From Roseivirga sp. (GTDB lineage Bacteria > Bacteroidota > Bacteroidia > Cytophagales > Cyclobacteriaceae): a DNA stretch of 58,627 bases. The position numbers and the translations under genes were made by a program. The stretch lies in the NCBI GenBank assembly GCA_021404565.1, contig JAAWWF010000045.1, positions 1 to 58,627 on the forward strand, given 5' to 3'. Under the pieces are notes generated by a model that was not told where the DNA came from, searched no databases, and saw nothing but the letters and a program-made list of their open reading frames with translations. Shown piece by piece: positions 35,879 to 44,700 of this stretch; positions within the stretch are counted from its first letter, which is position 1; each line of letters opens with the position of its first letter.

Positions 35879-36368
35879 GTGGTTCAGTAGCTTCTTCTGG
35901 GTTTTCCATCTGTTTCTAAGTTTGGGCGGTTGAGCTCATAACAGTCAAGTTATTAGTTACTGGTTATCAGTTGATCGGTCAGTCCCGCAAGTCAGACGGA
36001 TGAGGCTGAAACAGTCAGGTTATTGGTGTATTAGGTTATTGGATAATTGGTAGTTTGTGTAGCAATCGAACAGTCCATTGTTTTTTTCATCTTGAGGCAC
36101 GAAAGATCTAAAACAATGAGGAAAGAGTATTTGGAGCTTTTCTGGCTTCACAGGTTCTATTAGTGGCCAAAACCTCCCGTCAGTACCGCAGGTCAGACGA
36201 ATGAGGCTGGAACAGTCAGATTATCGGTGACATCTACGCCAATCCTTCGATGCCTGAATGGTGAATTAGTAGATTGGGCTGGAGCGTAAATTCGATGTTT
36301 CAGGAGTTTATTAATCTCCTGGTATTCTGAGACACCAAATTTCCTGATTCCTGATTCCCTTATTGCAA
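35879..36368. other. Gene-free convergent spacer with short repeats
   Basis: The 490 bases between two convergent genes hold no credible frame. They contain two copies of a 49-base direct repeat and further short TCAGGTTATTGGT-like echoes. Confidence 0.6.
35980..36229. repeat. Pair of 49-bp imperfect direct repeats
   Basis: Copies at 35980-36028 and 36181-36229 differ at about seven positions, with a period of 201 bases. Each contains GTCAGACG(G/A)ATGAGGCTG followed by AACAGTCAG. The core GGTCAGACGAAT is also in the hairpin at 21628-21660. Confidence 0.65.
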
Positions 36369-37928
36369 TCACTTAAACTTCACAATCACAAAACGCTGCT
36401 CCCGTAGCTGGCGATGTCCGAAAAGTAAGAGTTCATCTTCATCCAACTGATGGGCGAAAACAGGTCTGATCTTGATTTCAGCCTCTCCCCTGCGGAAAAG
36501 CCCGGCACGCCTTACATCACCAAACTGCCCTACCCTGGCGGCCATGACCACGGTAGAGCTGTTTTTAGCCATGGGAGCTACCCTGCCCACGCCATTGTAA
36601 TCCAGATTCTGAGCATTATCATTGAACATAAATGCCAGCTCATTGTCTCGTTTCATCAGTGCATAGGAAGAATAAGCAGCTCTATCATCTATGGTATGCT
36701 GTCTCTTGGCAATGCGCTCTGCCCACTCCACTTCCCCATCCTTGTTAATACTCACAATGACCATATCATTGTAGAGGTAGTGTGTTTGGGTAACCGTGCT
36801 GACCCCATAGCCCATAGTGGTCGTATAGATTAAGCGCTGCTCCCCGATCATCCGTACACTGCCATCAGGCATGGCCACCAGCTCATCTATATGATAATAG
36901 GGCAGCTCTCTATTGCGTCCTTGTTTGATACGCTTTTCAACGCGTTTGGCCTTTCTCTCAGTAAGGTTCTGGAGCACAAAATCCAGTTCGAACTCCTTAA
37001 ATGAAGACGAAACCACCTCTTTGGTTTTTCCATCCAGGCGCATATAAAAAGCCCCTCCCGCATCTGATGCATTGAGGTTTGAGTAAAAACCAGCACTGAC
37101 TATATCGCCTTCAGGTGTGAACTCCACCTTCATATCACGTAAGAATTTTCCTTCCGTATTAATCTTCAATGAATCGATGCCTCCTTCCCGTTTCAGATTG
37201 AATAGCAGATAATCATAGTTAACCAACCCGTCCACTCTATCGCGTCTGTTTTCAAAATTACGTTTGGCCAGGGCATACAAATCTCCATTGCCATCTACCC
37301 TGAATTCCTGCAAATCGATCAGTCTGTTCTCATAGGGAAATTCATATTGCTGTGACCACACTTTCTCCATCTTCTTGTTGAAGATGTTGACTGCGAACTG
37401 TTCATTCTCCTTGCGTTTGCCAGGAATCGTATAAATCACTGATACATAAGAAGAATCCCTGGTAGCATTTATAAAGGTTTTTGACTGACCCAGACCACGT
37501 CCCTGAGAAGTAAAAGTCCCAATGAGCTGCTCTTGACCAAGTTTTAGTCCCTCTCTTTCTATCGGCTGCACATAAAAGTTTCGTTTATTACCATAGCTGG
37601 CATGCATTATCTGAAAGATTTTACCATCCAGCATCAACACAGCCTCTGATTCGGTATCTATAGAGCCCAATCTGGTACTTAACCTGGCTTCCTGCTCTAG
37701 TTTCAGGTCAAAACCAAACTTATGCAGGTACCGCCTTCCCGTTCCTGTTTTACCTCGTGAATAGACCACGTAAAAGCTTTCCGCATCACTACCCACAAAT
37801 TGGGTTGGCACCGAGCGCTTGGACACGCTGAACATAGGCCCAAAAGCAATATCGAGGTCTTCAATATTATTCTGTGCCCTTGCGCAGAAAACAGAAGTCA
37901 GAAAAATAAGTATCAGGGAAATTCTCAT
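36369..37928 (-). CDS. Large secreted protein of unknown function
   Basis: The 519-residue protein starts with a signal peptide (MRISLILIFLTSVFCARAQ). The rest is rich in beta-strands with recurring G-x-x-Y/F-A-L and V-V-x-S-I-N-K-D-G elements, in the manner of a beta-propeller. There is no T9SS tail, so it should stay in the periplasm or the outer membrane. I do not recognise a named domain. It converges on the BamA-like gene and diverges from the PorV/PorQ-like gene. Confidence 0.75.
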   Translation of the reverse strand: MRISLILIFLTSVFCARAQNNIEDLDIAFGPMFSVSKRSVPTQFVGSDAESFYVVYSRGKTGTGRRYLHKFGFDLKLEQEARLSTRLGSIDTESEAVLMLDGKIFQIMHASYGNKRNFYVQPIEREGLKLGQEQLIGTFTSQGRGLGQSKTFINATRDSSYVSVIYTIPGKRKENEQFAVNIFNKKMEKVWSQQYEFPYENRLIDLQEFRVDGNGDLYALAKRNFENRRDRVDGLVNYDYLLFNLKREGGIDSLKINTEGKFLRDMKVEFTPEGDIVSAGFYSNLNASDAGGAFYMRLDGKTKEVVSSSFKEFELDFVLQNLTERKAKRVEKRIKQGRNRELPYYHIDELVAMPDGSVRMIGEQRLIYTTTMGYGVSTVTQTHYLYNDMVIVSINKDGEVEWAERIAKRQHTIDDRAAYSSYALMKRDNELAFMFNDNAQNLDYNGVGRVAPMAKNSSTVVMAARVGQFGDVRRAGLFRRGEAEIKIRPVFAHQLDEDELLLFGHRQLREQRFVIVKFK

Positions 37929-38150
37929 AAGCAGATGTCTCAGGCCTTATCGGTCATTTTTGTTTTAAAGTCATGCCTTGTTAATCACCAGTCCTTCAGA
38001 CAGGACTACCTACAGTTGACCAGAAACTAAACGACACCACCGATCTAAGTTTAACCATTTTACAAACAAAAATCTCACCAAAGAATAAGAGATTATTAAG
38101 ATTCCTTCTCAGGCAGGCCAAGTTTTAGGCTAATTTAATATCTTTAGTCG

Positions 38151-38966
38151 ATGCGCGTCACCAGCCTGTTTTTACTACTTTTTCTCTATGCCTTTCAGCT
38201 TAGTGCGCAGCTCTCTACCATTCCTCCCGTAGGTCCAAGAGCCCTAGGGATGGGAGGTGTCAGCGTGATGAATACAGATCATTGGTCCGTATTAAATAAC
38301 CCTGCAGGTCTGGCAACAGCTCAGGGCATTTCGGGTTTTGTGAGCTACAGAACCATTTTCGATTTTTCTCCTTTCAACACTGTTTCTGCCGGAGCCGTGA
38401 TTCCCACCGATTTTGGTAATGCCGGGTTTGGAGTTTTCCGCTTTGGTGATGACCTGTTCAATACACAAATGTTCAGTATGGCTATGTCCAGGAAAATCGG
38501 CATCATGTCACTGGGTATAAAGGCAAGCTATCTGCAACTCGATATTGATGGCTTTGGTAGCAAAGGCGTATTTGTGGCCGATATTGGTGGAGTGGCCGAT
38601 CTTACTCCGGAGTTAACCTTCGGAGCTCACATCTATAATTTCACCCAGTCTGCCATTTCTACAGAAACTAATGAACGCGTACCTACGGTAATCCGGTTGG
38701 GCCTGGCCTATCAACCTACGAATGAGTTTACCTTTGTCATAGAGGGTGAAAAAGACGTAAACCTGGATCCGGATCTTAAGCTTGGTATTCAATATCAGCT
38801 GATTGAAAAAGTACATTTGCGAACGGGGTTTTCGGGACTCAACAATACCCACTCCTTTGGAGGCGGTGTAGAGTTGAAAAAATTCGTAATCGACTATGGA
38901 GTCAGCGTAGACCGTGATCTCGGTAGCACCCATAACTTTGGTATCTCTTTCCATCCTTCCAAATGA
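38151..38966 (+). CDS. PorV/PorQ family outer-membrane protein
   Basis: The 271-residue protein has a signal peptide (SLFLLLFLYAFQLSAQ), then VGPRALGMGGVSVM and LNNPAGLA, the signature of the PorV/PorQ family of FadL-like barrels. The rest alternates as outer-membrane beta-strands. PorV shuttles T9SS cargo to the attachment complex and PorQ is a related part of that machinery; this one is short, and which role it has is unknown. Its TGA overlaps the ATG of the next gene (ATGA at 38963-38966), so the two proteins are made together. Confidence 0.82.
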   Translation: MRVTSLFLLLFLYAFQLSAQLSTIPPVGPRALGMGGVSVMNTDHWSVLNNPAGLATAQGISGFVSYRTIFDFSPFNTVSAGAVIPTDFGNAGFGVFRFGDDLFNTQMFSMAMSRKIGIMSLGIKASYLQLDIDGFGSKGVFVADIGGVADLTPELTFGAHIYNFTQSAISTETNERVPTVIRLGLAYQPTNEFTFVIEGEKDVNLDPDLKLGIQYQLIEKVHLRTGFSGLNNTHSFGGGVELKKFVIDYGVSVDRDLGSTHNFGISFHPSK

Positions 38967-41041
38967 AGCGGCTTGTTCTGATCTTCCTGGGAGTTTTTCT
39001 ATTGGCTATTACCAGCCTCAAAGCACAAAACAGAGCAGATTTTGATCTTGAACAGTTTGTAGAAGAGCTTTTCAGTCTTCAGGAGGATGACGTGAACTAT
39101 GAAGACCTCTACGAGTCGCTGCTCTTGCTTTATCAAAACCCGCTGGACCTCAATGATGCAACTACACGCGAGCTTCAAAGCTTGTATATCTTGTCTATTC
39201 CACAAATCAACAGCCTTCAGACCTACATTCAGGAAAAAGGAAAACTGCTGACTCTCTTTGAGCTTCAACTGATTGATGGTTTCGACAATGCCACCATACA
39301 GCGCCTGATCCCCTTTGTTACCGTTGACCCCAATGATGCAGTGGCCGATGAACGCCCTTTGCTCAAGCGTATTCTGGAGGAGAGAAACAACTACTTTATT
39401 ACCCGCTATGAAAGGGTTCTGGAAGACAGAAGAGGCTATACTCCTCCCGAAAATCCTGACGACAGTCGCTATGCGGGCTCACCGGATAAACTCTACCTCC
39501 GTTACCGTGTATCAAAATCGCAAGATTTCAGCCTGGGCTTTACAACCGAGAAAGACCCGGGTGAAGCCCTGACTTTTGACGGCACTACCAAACGTAGAGG
39601 GATGGATTTCTGGTCGGCCCACTTTATGCTGGAAAAGCAAGGCAAGTTGAGAAAGGCCATAATCGGAGATTACCAGCTTCAGTTTGGCCAGGGGCTCCTC
39701 TTCGGAGCTGGCCTGGGGGTAGGCAAAGGCTCAGAGACCGTAAATACAGTACAGCGGGTGACGCTCGGCATTAAGCCTTATACCTCAGTGTTGGAAGGCG
39801 GTTTTTTACGGGGAGCTGCTGCTACCTATGAGGCCACAGATCAACTGATGGTCACTGGCTTTTATTCCCGGCTCAATCAGGATGCCAATATCAGGGAGAA
39901 TGATGATCCAGATGGCTTTCCGGAGTTTTTCTCTTCCTTTCAGCTCTCCGGCCTACACAGAACACAAAACGAGATTTCGAACAAACGCGTGGTTTCTGAA
40001 ACCGTACTTGGAGCTAATGCACATTACAGCTTCAAAAACGGAGCTACCGCAGGCCTCACATTAACGAGCAACCAATTCGGATTGCCCATTCAGCGAACCG
40101 ATGCTCCGTATAATCAATTTGAATTTCAGGGCACCAGCCACTATAATATCGGTACCTATGCCAGCTACAACTGGCGCAATTTCTCGCTTTTTGGAGAGGG
40201 TGCTATTGCCAAAAGTGGCGGTTTTGGCGGTATCGCAGGCTTTATCACAAACCTCAGTCCCAGGGTAGACTTTGCCATGGTTTTCCGCAGTTACGATCGC
40301 GATTTCCATAGTTTTCGTGGTACCGCTTTTGCTGAGGGCAGCAGAAATATCAACGAAAGCGGGGTGTACTGGGGAGTGAAATACACACTCAATCGCCAGT
40401 TTTATCTCACTGCTTACTATGATACCTATCGCTTTCCATGGCTCCGATTCAGAGTCAATGCTCCCTCCGAAGGCAATGACTACCTGGTACGATTGCACTA
40501 CAATCCGGGTAGAAGGGTAAGACTTTATGGTCAGTTTAGAAAAGAGACCAAGGATATTAATACTACAGATGCAGAAAACGGGCGCACCATTGTAGCAGCA
40601 GGCACTAAAACCCAGTTTGTAACCAATCTCGAATTCTCAGTCACCTCTGATCTCAAATTTAAATCACGCGTGCAATACAGCGATTTTAAGCTCAATGGAG
40701 AGCGCACAGATGGCTATGCCTTTATTCAGGATGCGGTCTATTCCATTGGTGAGTGGACCTTTTCGGGCCGAATGGCTCTGTTTGATACGGAAGGCAACGA
40801 GAACCGGCAATATGCTTACGAAAGAGATGTGCTTTACGCTTTTTCCATACCTGCCTATAGTGGCAGAGGCATTCGCAATTACTTCTTGTTACAATACCGA
40901 ATGAGTCGGAAAATCGATATCTGGGCGCGCATCGCCCGTACTACTTTTTACGATCGCAACGAAATTGGCACGGGACTTGAAACAATTCAGGGAGATAAGC
41001 GGACTGAGGTAAAGCTCCAGGTACGCTATAAGCTGAAATAA
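38963..41041 (+). CDS. Helix-hairpin-helix domain fused to a predicted outer-membrane barrel
   Basis: The protein of 692 residues has a signal peptide (LVLIFLGVFLLAITSLKAQ), then two helix-hairpin-helix-like motifs at about 58-118 (PLDLNDATTRELQSLYILS and LLTLFELQLIDGFDNATIQ), similar in layout to ComEA. From about residue 135 it is made of amphipathic beta-strands ending in VKLQVRYKLK, typical of an outer-membrane barrel. The hairpin glycines of ComEA (GIG) are replaced (LSI, DGF), so DNA binding is doubtful. It overlaps the PorV/PorQ-like gene by four bases. Function unknown. Confidence 0.8.
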   Translation: MKRLVLIFLGVFLLAITSLKAQNRADFDLEQFVEELFSLQEDDVNYEDLYESLLLLYQNPLDLNDATTRELQSLYILSIPQINSLQTYIQEKGKLLTLFELQLIDGFDNATIQRLIPFVTVDPNDAVADERPLLKRILEERNNYFITRYERVLEDRRGYTPPENPDDSRYAGSPDKLYLRYRVSKSQDFSLGFTTEKDPGEALTFDGTTKRRGMDFWSAHFMLEKQGKLRKAIIGDYQLQFGQGLLFGAGLGVGKGSETVNTVQRVTLGIKPYTSVLEGGFLRGAAATYEATDQLMVTGFYSRLNQDANIRENDDPDGFPEFFSSFQLSGLHRTQNEISNKRVVSETVLGANAHYSFKNGATAGLTLTSNQFGLPIQRTDAPYNQFEFQGTSHYNIGTYASYNWRNFSLFGEGAIAKSGGFGGIAGFITNLSPRVDFAMVFRSYDRDFHSFRGTAFAEGSRNINESGVYWGVKYTLNRQFYLTAYYDTYRFPWLRFRVNAPSEGNDYLVRLHYNPGRRVRLYGQFRKETKDINTTDAENGRTIVAAGTKTQFVTNLEFSVTSDLKFKSRVQYSDFKLNGERTDGYAFIQDAVYSIGEWTFSGRMALFDTEGNENRQYAYERDVLYAFSIPAYSGRGIRNYFLLQYRMSRKIDIWARIARTTFYDRNEIGTGLETIQGDKRTEVKLQVRYKLK

Positions 41042-41081
41042 TAGACTGTCCATTTAAAAATATCCGGTTGCAGCCAATAAT

Positions 41082-41089
41082 TAACTTTG
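41082..41089 (+). promoter_or_regulatory. Bacteroidota -7 box before the M1 peptidase gene
   Basis: TAACTTTG matches TAnnTTTG exactly and lies 40 bases before the ATG at 41129. A TTG at the expected -33 distance is missing. Confidence 0.45.
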
Positions 41090-41128
41090 ATATTTTCAGC
41101 ATTCGTTTTTGAAACTACCCATTAAACT

Positions 41129-43015
41129 ATGAAAAAATTGAAAGCACAGTTGTTGGCATTGGTCATGATCACATGTACCATTGCCGTAAATGCACAGCAG
41201 AAAGCTACCAGGCAAGCCAATGAACGCTGGCAACAAGAGGCCAATTATACCATGGAAATCGATATGGACGTGGAGACCAATCGATACCAGGGCAAGCAAA
41301 CTATCGAATACACCAACAACTCTCCTGACGAGCTTAATCAGGTTTTTTACCATCTGTACTTCAATGCCTTTCAGCCGGGTAGTATGATGGACGTACGTTC
41401 TCGTACCATTGCAGACCCTGACGGCCGTGTCAGGGACCGTATCTCTAAACTGAGTCCAGAAGAAATTGGCTACCAGAAAATCAAATCACTGAAGCTAAAC
41501 GGCAAAAAAGTGGACTATGTGGTGGAAGGCACCATCCTGGAGGTACAGTTGAATAAACCCATCACCTCAGGTGAAACCGTCACTTTGGAGATGGAGTTTG
41601 AAGCACAGGTTCCTCTTCAAATCAGAAGAACCGGCCGTGACAATGCTGAAGGCATTCGCTATTCCATGTCGCAGTGGTACCCAAAACTGAGTGAGTATGA
41701 TTACCAGGGCTGGCATGCCAATCCTTATATCGGCAGAGAATTCTACGGTGTATGGGGAAATTTTGATGTAAAAATCTCAATCGATAAAGATTACCTTATC
41801 GGAGGTACAGGTTACCTGCAAAACCCTCTGGAAATTGGTCATGGTTATGAAGATGAAGGTCAAACGGTAAAGCAAAAGGTTAAAAAAGGTAAGCTTACCT
41901 GGCATTTCAAAGCTCCTGGTGTACATGATTTTATGTGGGCCGCTGATCCGGATTATATCCACGATAAGTTAAAAATGGCCAATGGTACCACTTTGCATTT
42001 CTTCCACCAGGAAGGACAAAATGTAGAGAACTGGAAAAACCTGCCAGCCATCACAGAACGCGCTATGACTTATGCCAATAAGCACTTTGGCCAGTACCCC
42101 TACAATCAGTTTACGGTCATTCAAGGTGGTGACGGTGGTATGGAATATCCCATGTCTACGCTTATTACTGGCAACAGAGGAAGCCTGGTGGGTGTAACCG
42201 TCCACGAAATGATGCACGACTGGTACCATGGTGTGCTGGGCAGCAACGAAAGCTTACACCCCTGGATGGATGAAGGGTTTACTTCTTACGCTTCCGCGCG
42301 TATTTCGAGACACTTAAGAGGAAACGAGCGCAACAACGAGGAACTGGAAACGCTGGGACTTCCAGCCGGTCAGGGCTATATCAGACTTGCCAAGAGCGGC
42401 AGTGAGGAGGCCATGAGCACACATTCCGATCACTTCGATCTCAATCGCGCATACAGTGCTTCTGCCTATGGCAAGGGCTCTGTATGGATGTCGCAAATGG
42501 GTTATGTCATGGGTGAAGAAGCCAGAGACAAAGCACTGCTTGAATACTTTGAGACCTGGAAATTCAAGCATCCTAACCCTAATGACCTGATCAGGGTATT
42601 TGAAAAAGTATCGAACCTGGAGCTGGACTGGTACAATGAATACTTCGTATTTGGCACCAAACAGGTCGATTATGGTATCCAGAATGTTTTGAAGGAAGAC
42701 AACAAGACGAAAGTAACCCTCCAGAAAGTGGGCAAGATGCCAATGCCAATGGATATGGTGGTTACTTACAAAGATGGTACCCAGGAAGTACACTATGCTG
42801 CCCTGAGAATGATGCGTGGTGAGAAAAAGGCAGAGACCAACGACAAACGTATTGTACACCCTGACTGGCCATGGACCAATCCAACCTATGAGATCACCAT
42901 AAATCGTCCCATAGAAGATATTGCTTCCATAGAAATCGATCCTTCAAAAAGAATGGCCGATGTGAACCGTGAGAATAATAAATGGGCCGCTGAAACCATT
43001 GAAACAAACAAATAA
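41129..43015 (+). CDS. M1 family metallopeptidase (secreted aminopeptidase)
   Basis: The 628-residue protein has a signal peptide (LLALVMITCTIAVNAQ), an N-terminal beta-sandwich, the substrate loop GGMEYP in place of GAMEN, and the zinc site HEMMH (His359, Glu360, His363) with the third ligand Glu382 in MDEGF. These mark an M1 zinc aminopeptidase, here exported to the periplasm or the outer membrane. No T9SS tail is present. The C-terminal 130 residues form a beta-rich domain. A TolB-like gene follows after 33 bases. Confidence 0.93.
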   Translation: MKKLKAQLLALVMITCTIAVNAQQKATRQANERWQQEANYTMEIDMDVETNRYQGKQTIEYTNNSPDELNQVFYHLYFNAFQPGSMMDVRSRTIADPDGRVRDRISKLSPEEIGYQKIKSLKLNGKKVDYVVEGTILEVQLNKPITSGETVTLEMEFEAQVPLQIRRTGRDNAEGIRYSMSQWYPKLSEYDYQGWHANPYIGREFYGVWGNFDVKISIDKDYLIGGTGYLQNPLEIGHGYEDEGQTVKQKVKKGKLTWHFKAPGVHDFMWAADPDYIHDKLKMANGTTLHFFHQEGQNVENWKNLPAITERAMTYANKHFGQYPYNQFTVIQGGDGGMEYPMSTLITGNRGSLVGVTVHEMMHDWYHGVLGSNESLHPWMDEGFTSYASARISRHLRGNERNNEELETLGLPAGQGYIRLAKSGSEEAMSTHSDHFDLNRAYSASAYGKGSVWMSQMGYVMGEEARDKALLEYFETWKFKHPNPNDLIRVFEKVSNLELDWYNEYFVFGTKQVDYGIQNVLKEDNKTKVTLQKVGKMPMPMDMVVTYKDGTQEVHYAALRMMRGEKKAETNDKRIVHPDWPWTNPTYEITINRPIEDIASIEIDPSKRMADVNRENNKWAAETIETNK

Positions 43016-43048
43016 CCCCTGCCACTGATCTTCGTTTATTCGACTGTC

Positions 43049-43963
43049 ATGCACAGAGGAAAACATATTTACAAAAGAGCCCTGATTTCGGGGCTCTTTC
43101 TTTTTTTGATCTACCCTGTTGTTTTCGCGCAGGCAAAAGAGCAGATACTCACCCACAGCAATGGGGATGATCGTCACCCATGGTGGTCACCCAATGGAAG
43201 ACAATTGGTCTTTGAGTCGAGCCGTGATGGTGACTGGGAGCTTTTTATCATCGACAGGAATGGCAACAATGAAGAGCAGCTTACGGCTAATAATTTCGAG
43301 GACCGGAACCCCAGCTGGCATCCTGATGGAGACAAAATCCTCTTCGAATCAAATCGCAATGGTCGCTTCGCACTTTACCTGCTGCATCTGTATAATCGCT
43401 CTGTAGAACCGATTATACTGGATGATTTCACTTATGAACCAACCACGGCACGCTTCTCGCCTGATGGAAAGCATATTGCCTTTTCTGCAGACTCAGACCC
43501 CGGCAATGCTGCTCTGAACCTTTATAAATGCAGTGCCAGTGGAGGGAAAGTGGAGCAGCTGACCAACGCAGTTCATCGCTCCTTTTATGGAGCCTGGTCA
43601 CCTGATAGTGAGCAGCTTGTTTTCTTTTCCAGAAGAGATACAGAGGGCGAGCAGGATGAATTATACGTTATGAATATCAATCAACCCGATGAGCCTGCCA
43701 AGCGCCTTACCACCTACCCTCAGCACGACTTCTGCCCTCACTGGTCAACCGATGGCACCAGGCTTGTATTCTCCCGGTCCATACCCGAAGCCCGGCCCGA
43801 GCTCTTTGTAAGCAATGCGGATGGTACTGATGCCCGACAGGTCACCTTTACCCCACAATTAGGAGAAACCCAGGCGGTCTGGTCTCCCGATGGTAAAACA
43901 ATCGCCTATGCTGGCTATCGCGATGGGAGTTATGAGATTTGCACCCTCGTGATTGAGAAGTAG
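43049..43963 (+). CDS. TolB-like beta-propeller protein
   Basis: The 304-residue protein has a signal peptide (ALISGLFLFLIYPVVFAQ) and six PD40 repeats with the pattern W/F-S-P-D/N-G-x-x-L/I-x-F (for example WWSPNGRQLVFES, FSPDGKHIAFS, WSPDGKTIAYAG). This is the propeller part of TolB without its N-terminal domain. It would be periplasmic and bind a protein or peptide partner. Its closeness to the M1 peptidase gene (33 bases) suggests joint expression. Confidence 0.87.
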   Translation: MHRGKHIYKRALISGLFLFLIYPVVFAQAKEQILTHSNGDDRHPWWSPNGRQLVFESSRDGDWELFIIDRNGNNEEQLTANNFEDRNPSWHPDGDKILFESNRNGRFALYLLHLYNRSVEPIILDDFTYEPTTARFSPDGKHIAFSADSDPGNAALNLYKCSASGGKVEQLTNAVHRSFYGAWSPDSEQLVFFSRRDTEGEQDELYVMNINQPDEPAKRLTTYPQHDFCPHWSTDGTRLVFSRSIPEARPELFVSNADGTDARQVTFTPQLGETQAVWSPDGKTIAYAGYRDGSYEICTLVIEK

Positions 43964-44035
43964 TTCCACCTACCTCAGGTACAAAACCCAGATAGTTGTC
44001 ATAATGCAATTAAAGGATTGGGGTTTCGATAATAT

Positions 44036-44056
44036 TTCGAAGCTAGAGGCTTCGAA
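44036..44056. repeat. Perfect 8-bp inverted repeat
   Basis: TTCGAAGC (44036-44043) and GCTTCGAA (44049-44056) are exact inverted copies with a five-base loop, 73 bases after the TolB-like gene. No T-run follows, so it could be an operator or an RNA hairpin. Confidence 0.5.
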
Positions 44057-44226
44057 CAGTACCGAGAGGGTGAAAGAAAAGCTCAGGAAGAAGCTTCCAA
44101 TCTATAATCGGTGATAATCGATTAACTAATCACGCATTTCATCCTAAACAATTTGCCTAAACTCAGATTTATAAAAACGGAAGCCTCTTAAAAGCGTATA
44201 TTCAATTCTCACAAACACTCTCAACT

Positions 44227-44700
44227 ATGGCTAAGTACACCCTAAACATCAACCAAAAACAAGTTACGGTTGATGCCGACCCGCAAACACCCCTTCTATG
44301 GGTGATTCGCGATGAGGTTGGTTTGACAGGCACAAAATATGGTTGCGGTATTGCACAATGTGGTGCCTGCACGGTACATCTCAATGGCAACCCGGTACGA
44401 TCATGCTCCCTACCGGTTTCGGCCAGCAGTGGTCAGCAAATCACCACCATTGAAGGTATCTCGGAAAATGAGAGTCATCCGGTGCAAAAGGCCTGGATTG
44501 AAGCCCAGGTTCCTCAGTGTGGTTACTGCCAGTCCGGACAAGTCATGTCGGCTGTGGCCTTGCTGGATAAAAACCCGAAGCCATCGGATGATGATATTGA
44601 TGCTGCTATGTCGGGCAATATCTGCCGCTGTGGCACCTATACCCGTATTAGAAAAGCTATTCACAACGCCTCAAACGAAATCAGCAATGGAAGCAACTAA
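44227..44700 (+). CDS. [2Fe-2S] subunit of a molybdenum hydroxylase (IorA/CoxS-like)
   Basis: The 157-residue protein has a plant-type ferredoxin domain with Cys40, Cys45, Cys48 and Cys60 ([14 protein letters not shown]) and a second [2Fe-2S] domain with QCGYCQSGQ (Cys98, Cys101) and [16 protein letters not shown]. It passes electrons from the molybdenum site of its partner. The next gene, overlapping by 14 bases, is the large subunit. Together they resemble isoquinoline 1-oxidoreductase-type aldehyde or heterocycle hydroxylases. Confidence 0.95.
   Translation: MAKYTLNINQKQVTVDADPQTPLLWVIRDEVGLTGTKYGCGIAQCGACTVHLNGNPVRSCSLPVSASSGQQITTIEGISENESHPVQKAWIEAQVPQCGYCQSGQVMSAVALLDKNPKPSDDDIDAAMSGNICRCGTYTRIRKAIHNASNEISNGSN

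Noticed and set aside
44339-44686. N-terminal extension of the large molybdenum hydroxylase subunit
   Set aside because: It overlaps the small subunit gene in another frame, while ATG 44687 gives a twin-arginine signal at the N-terminus.
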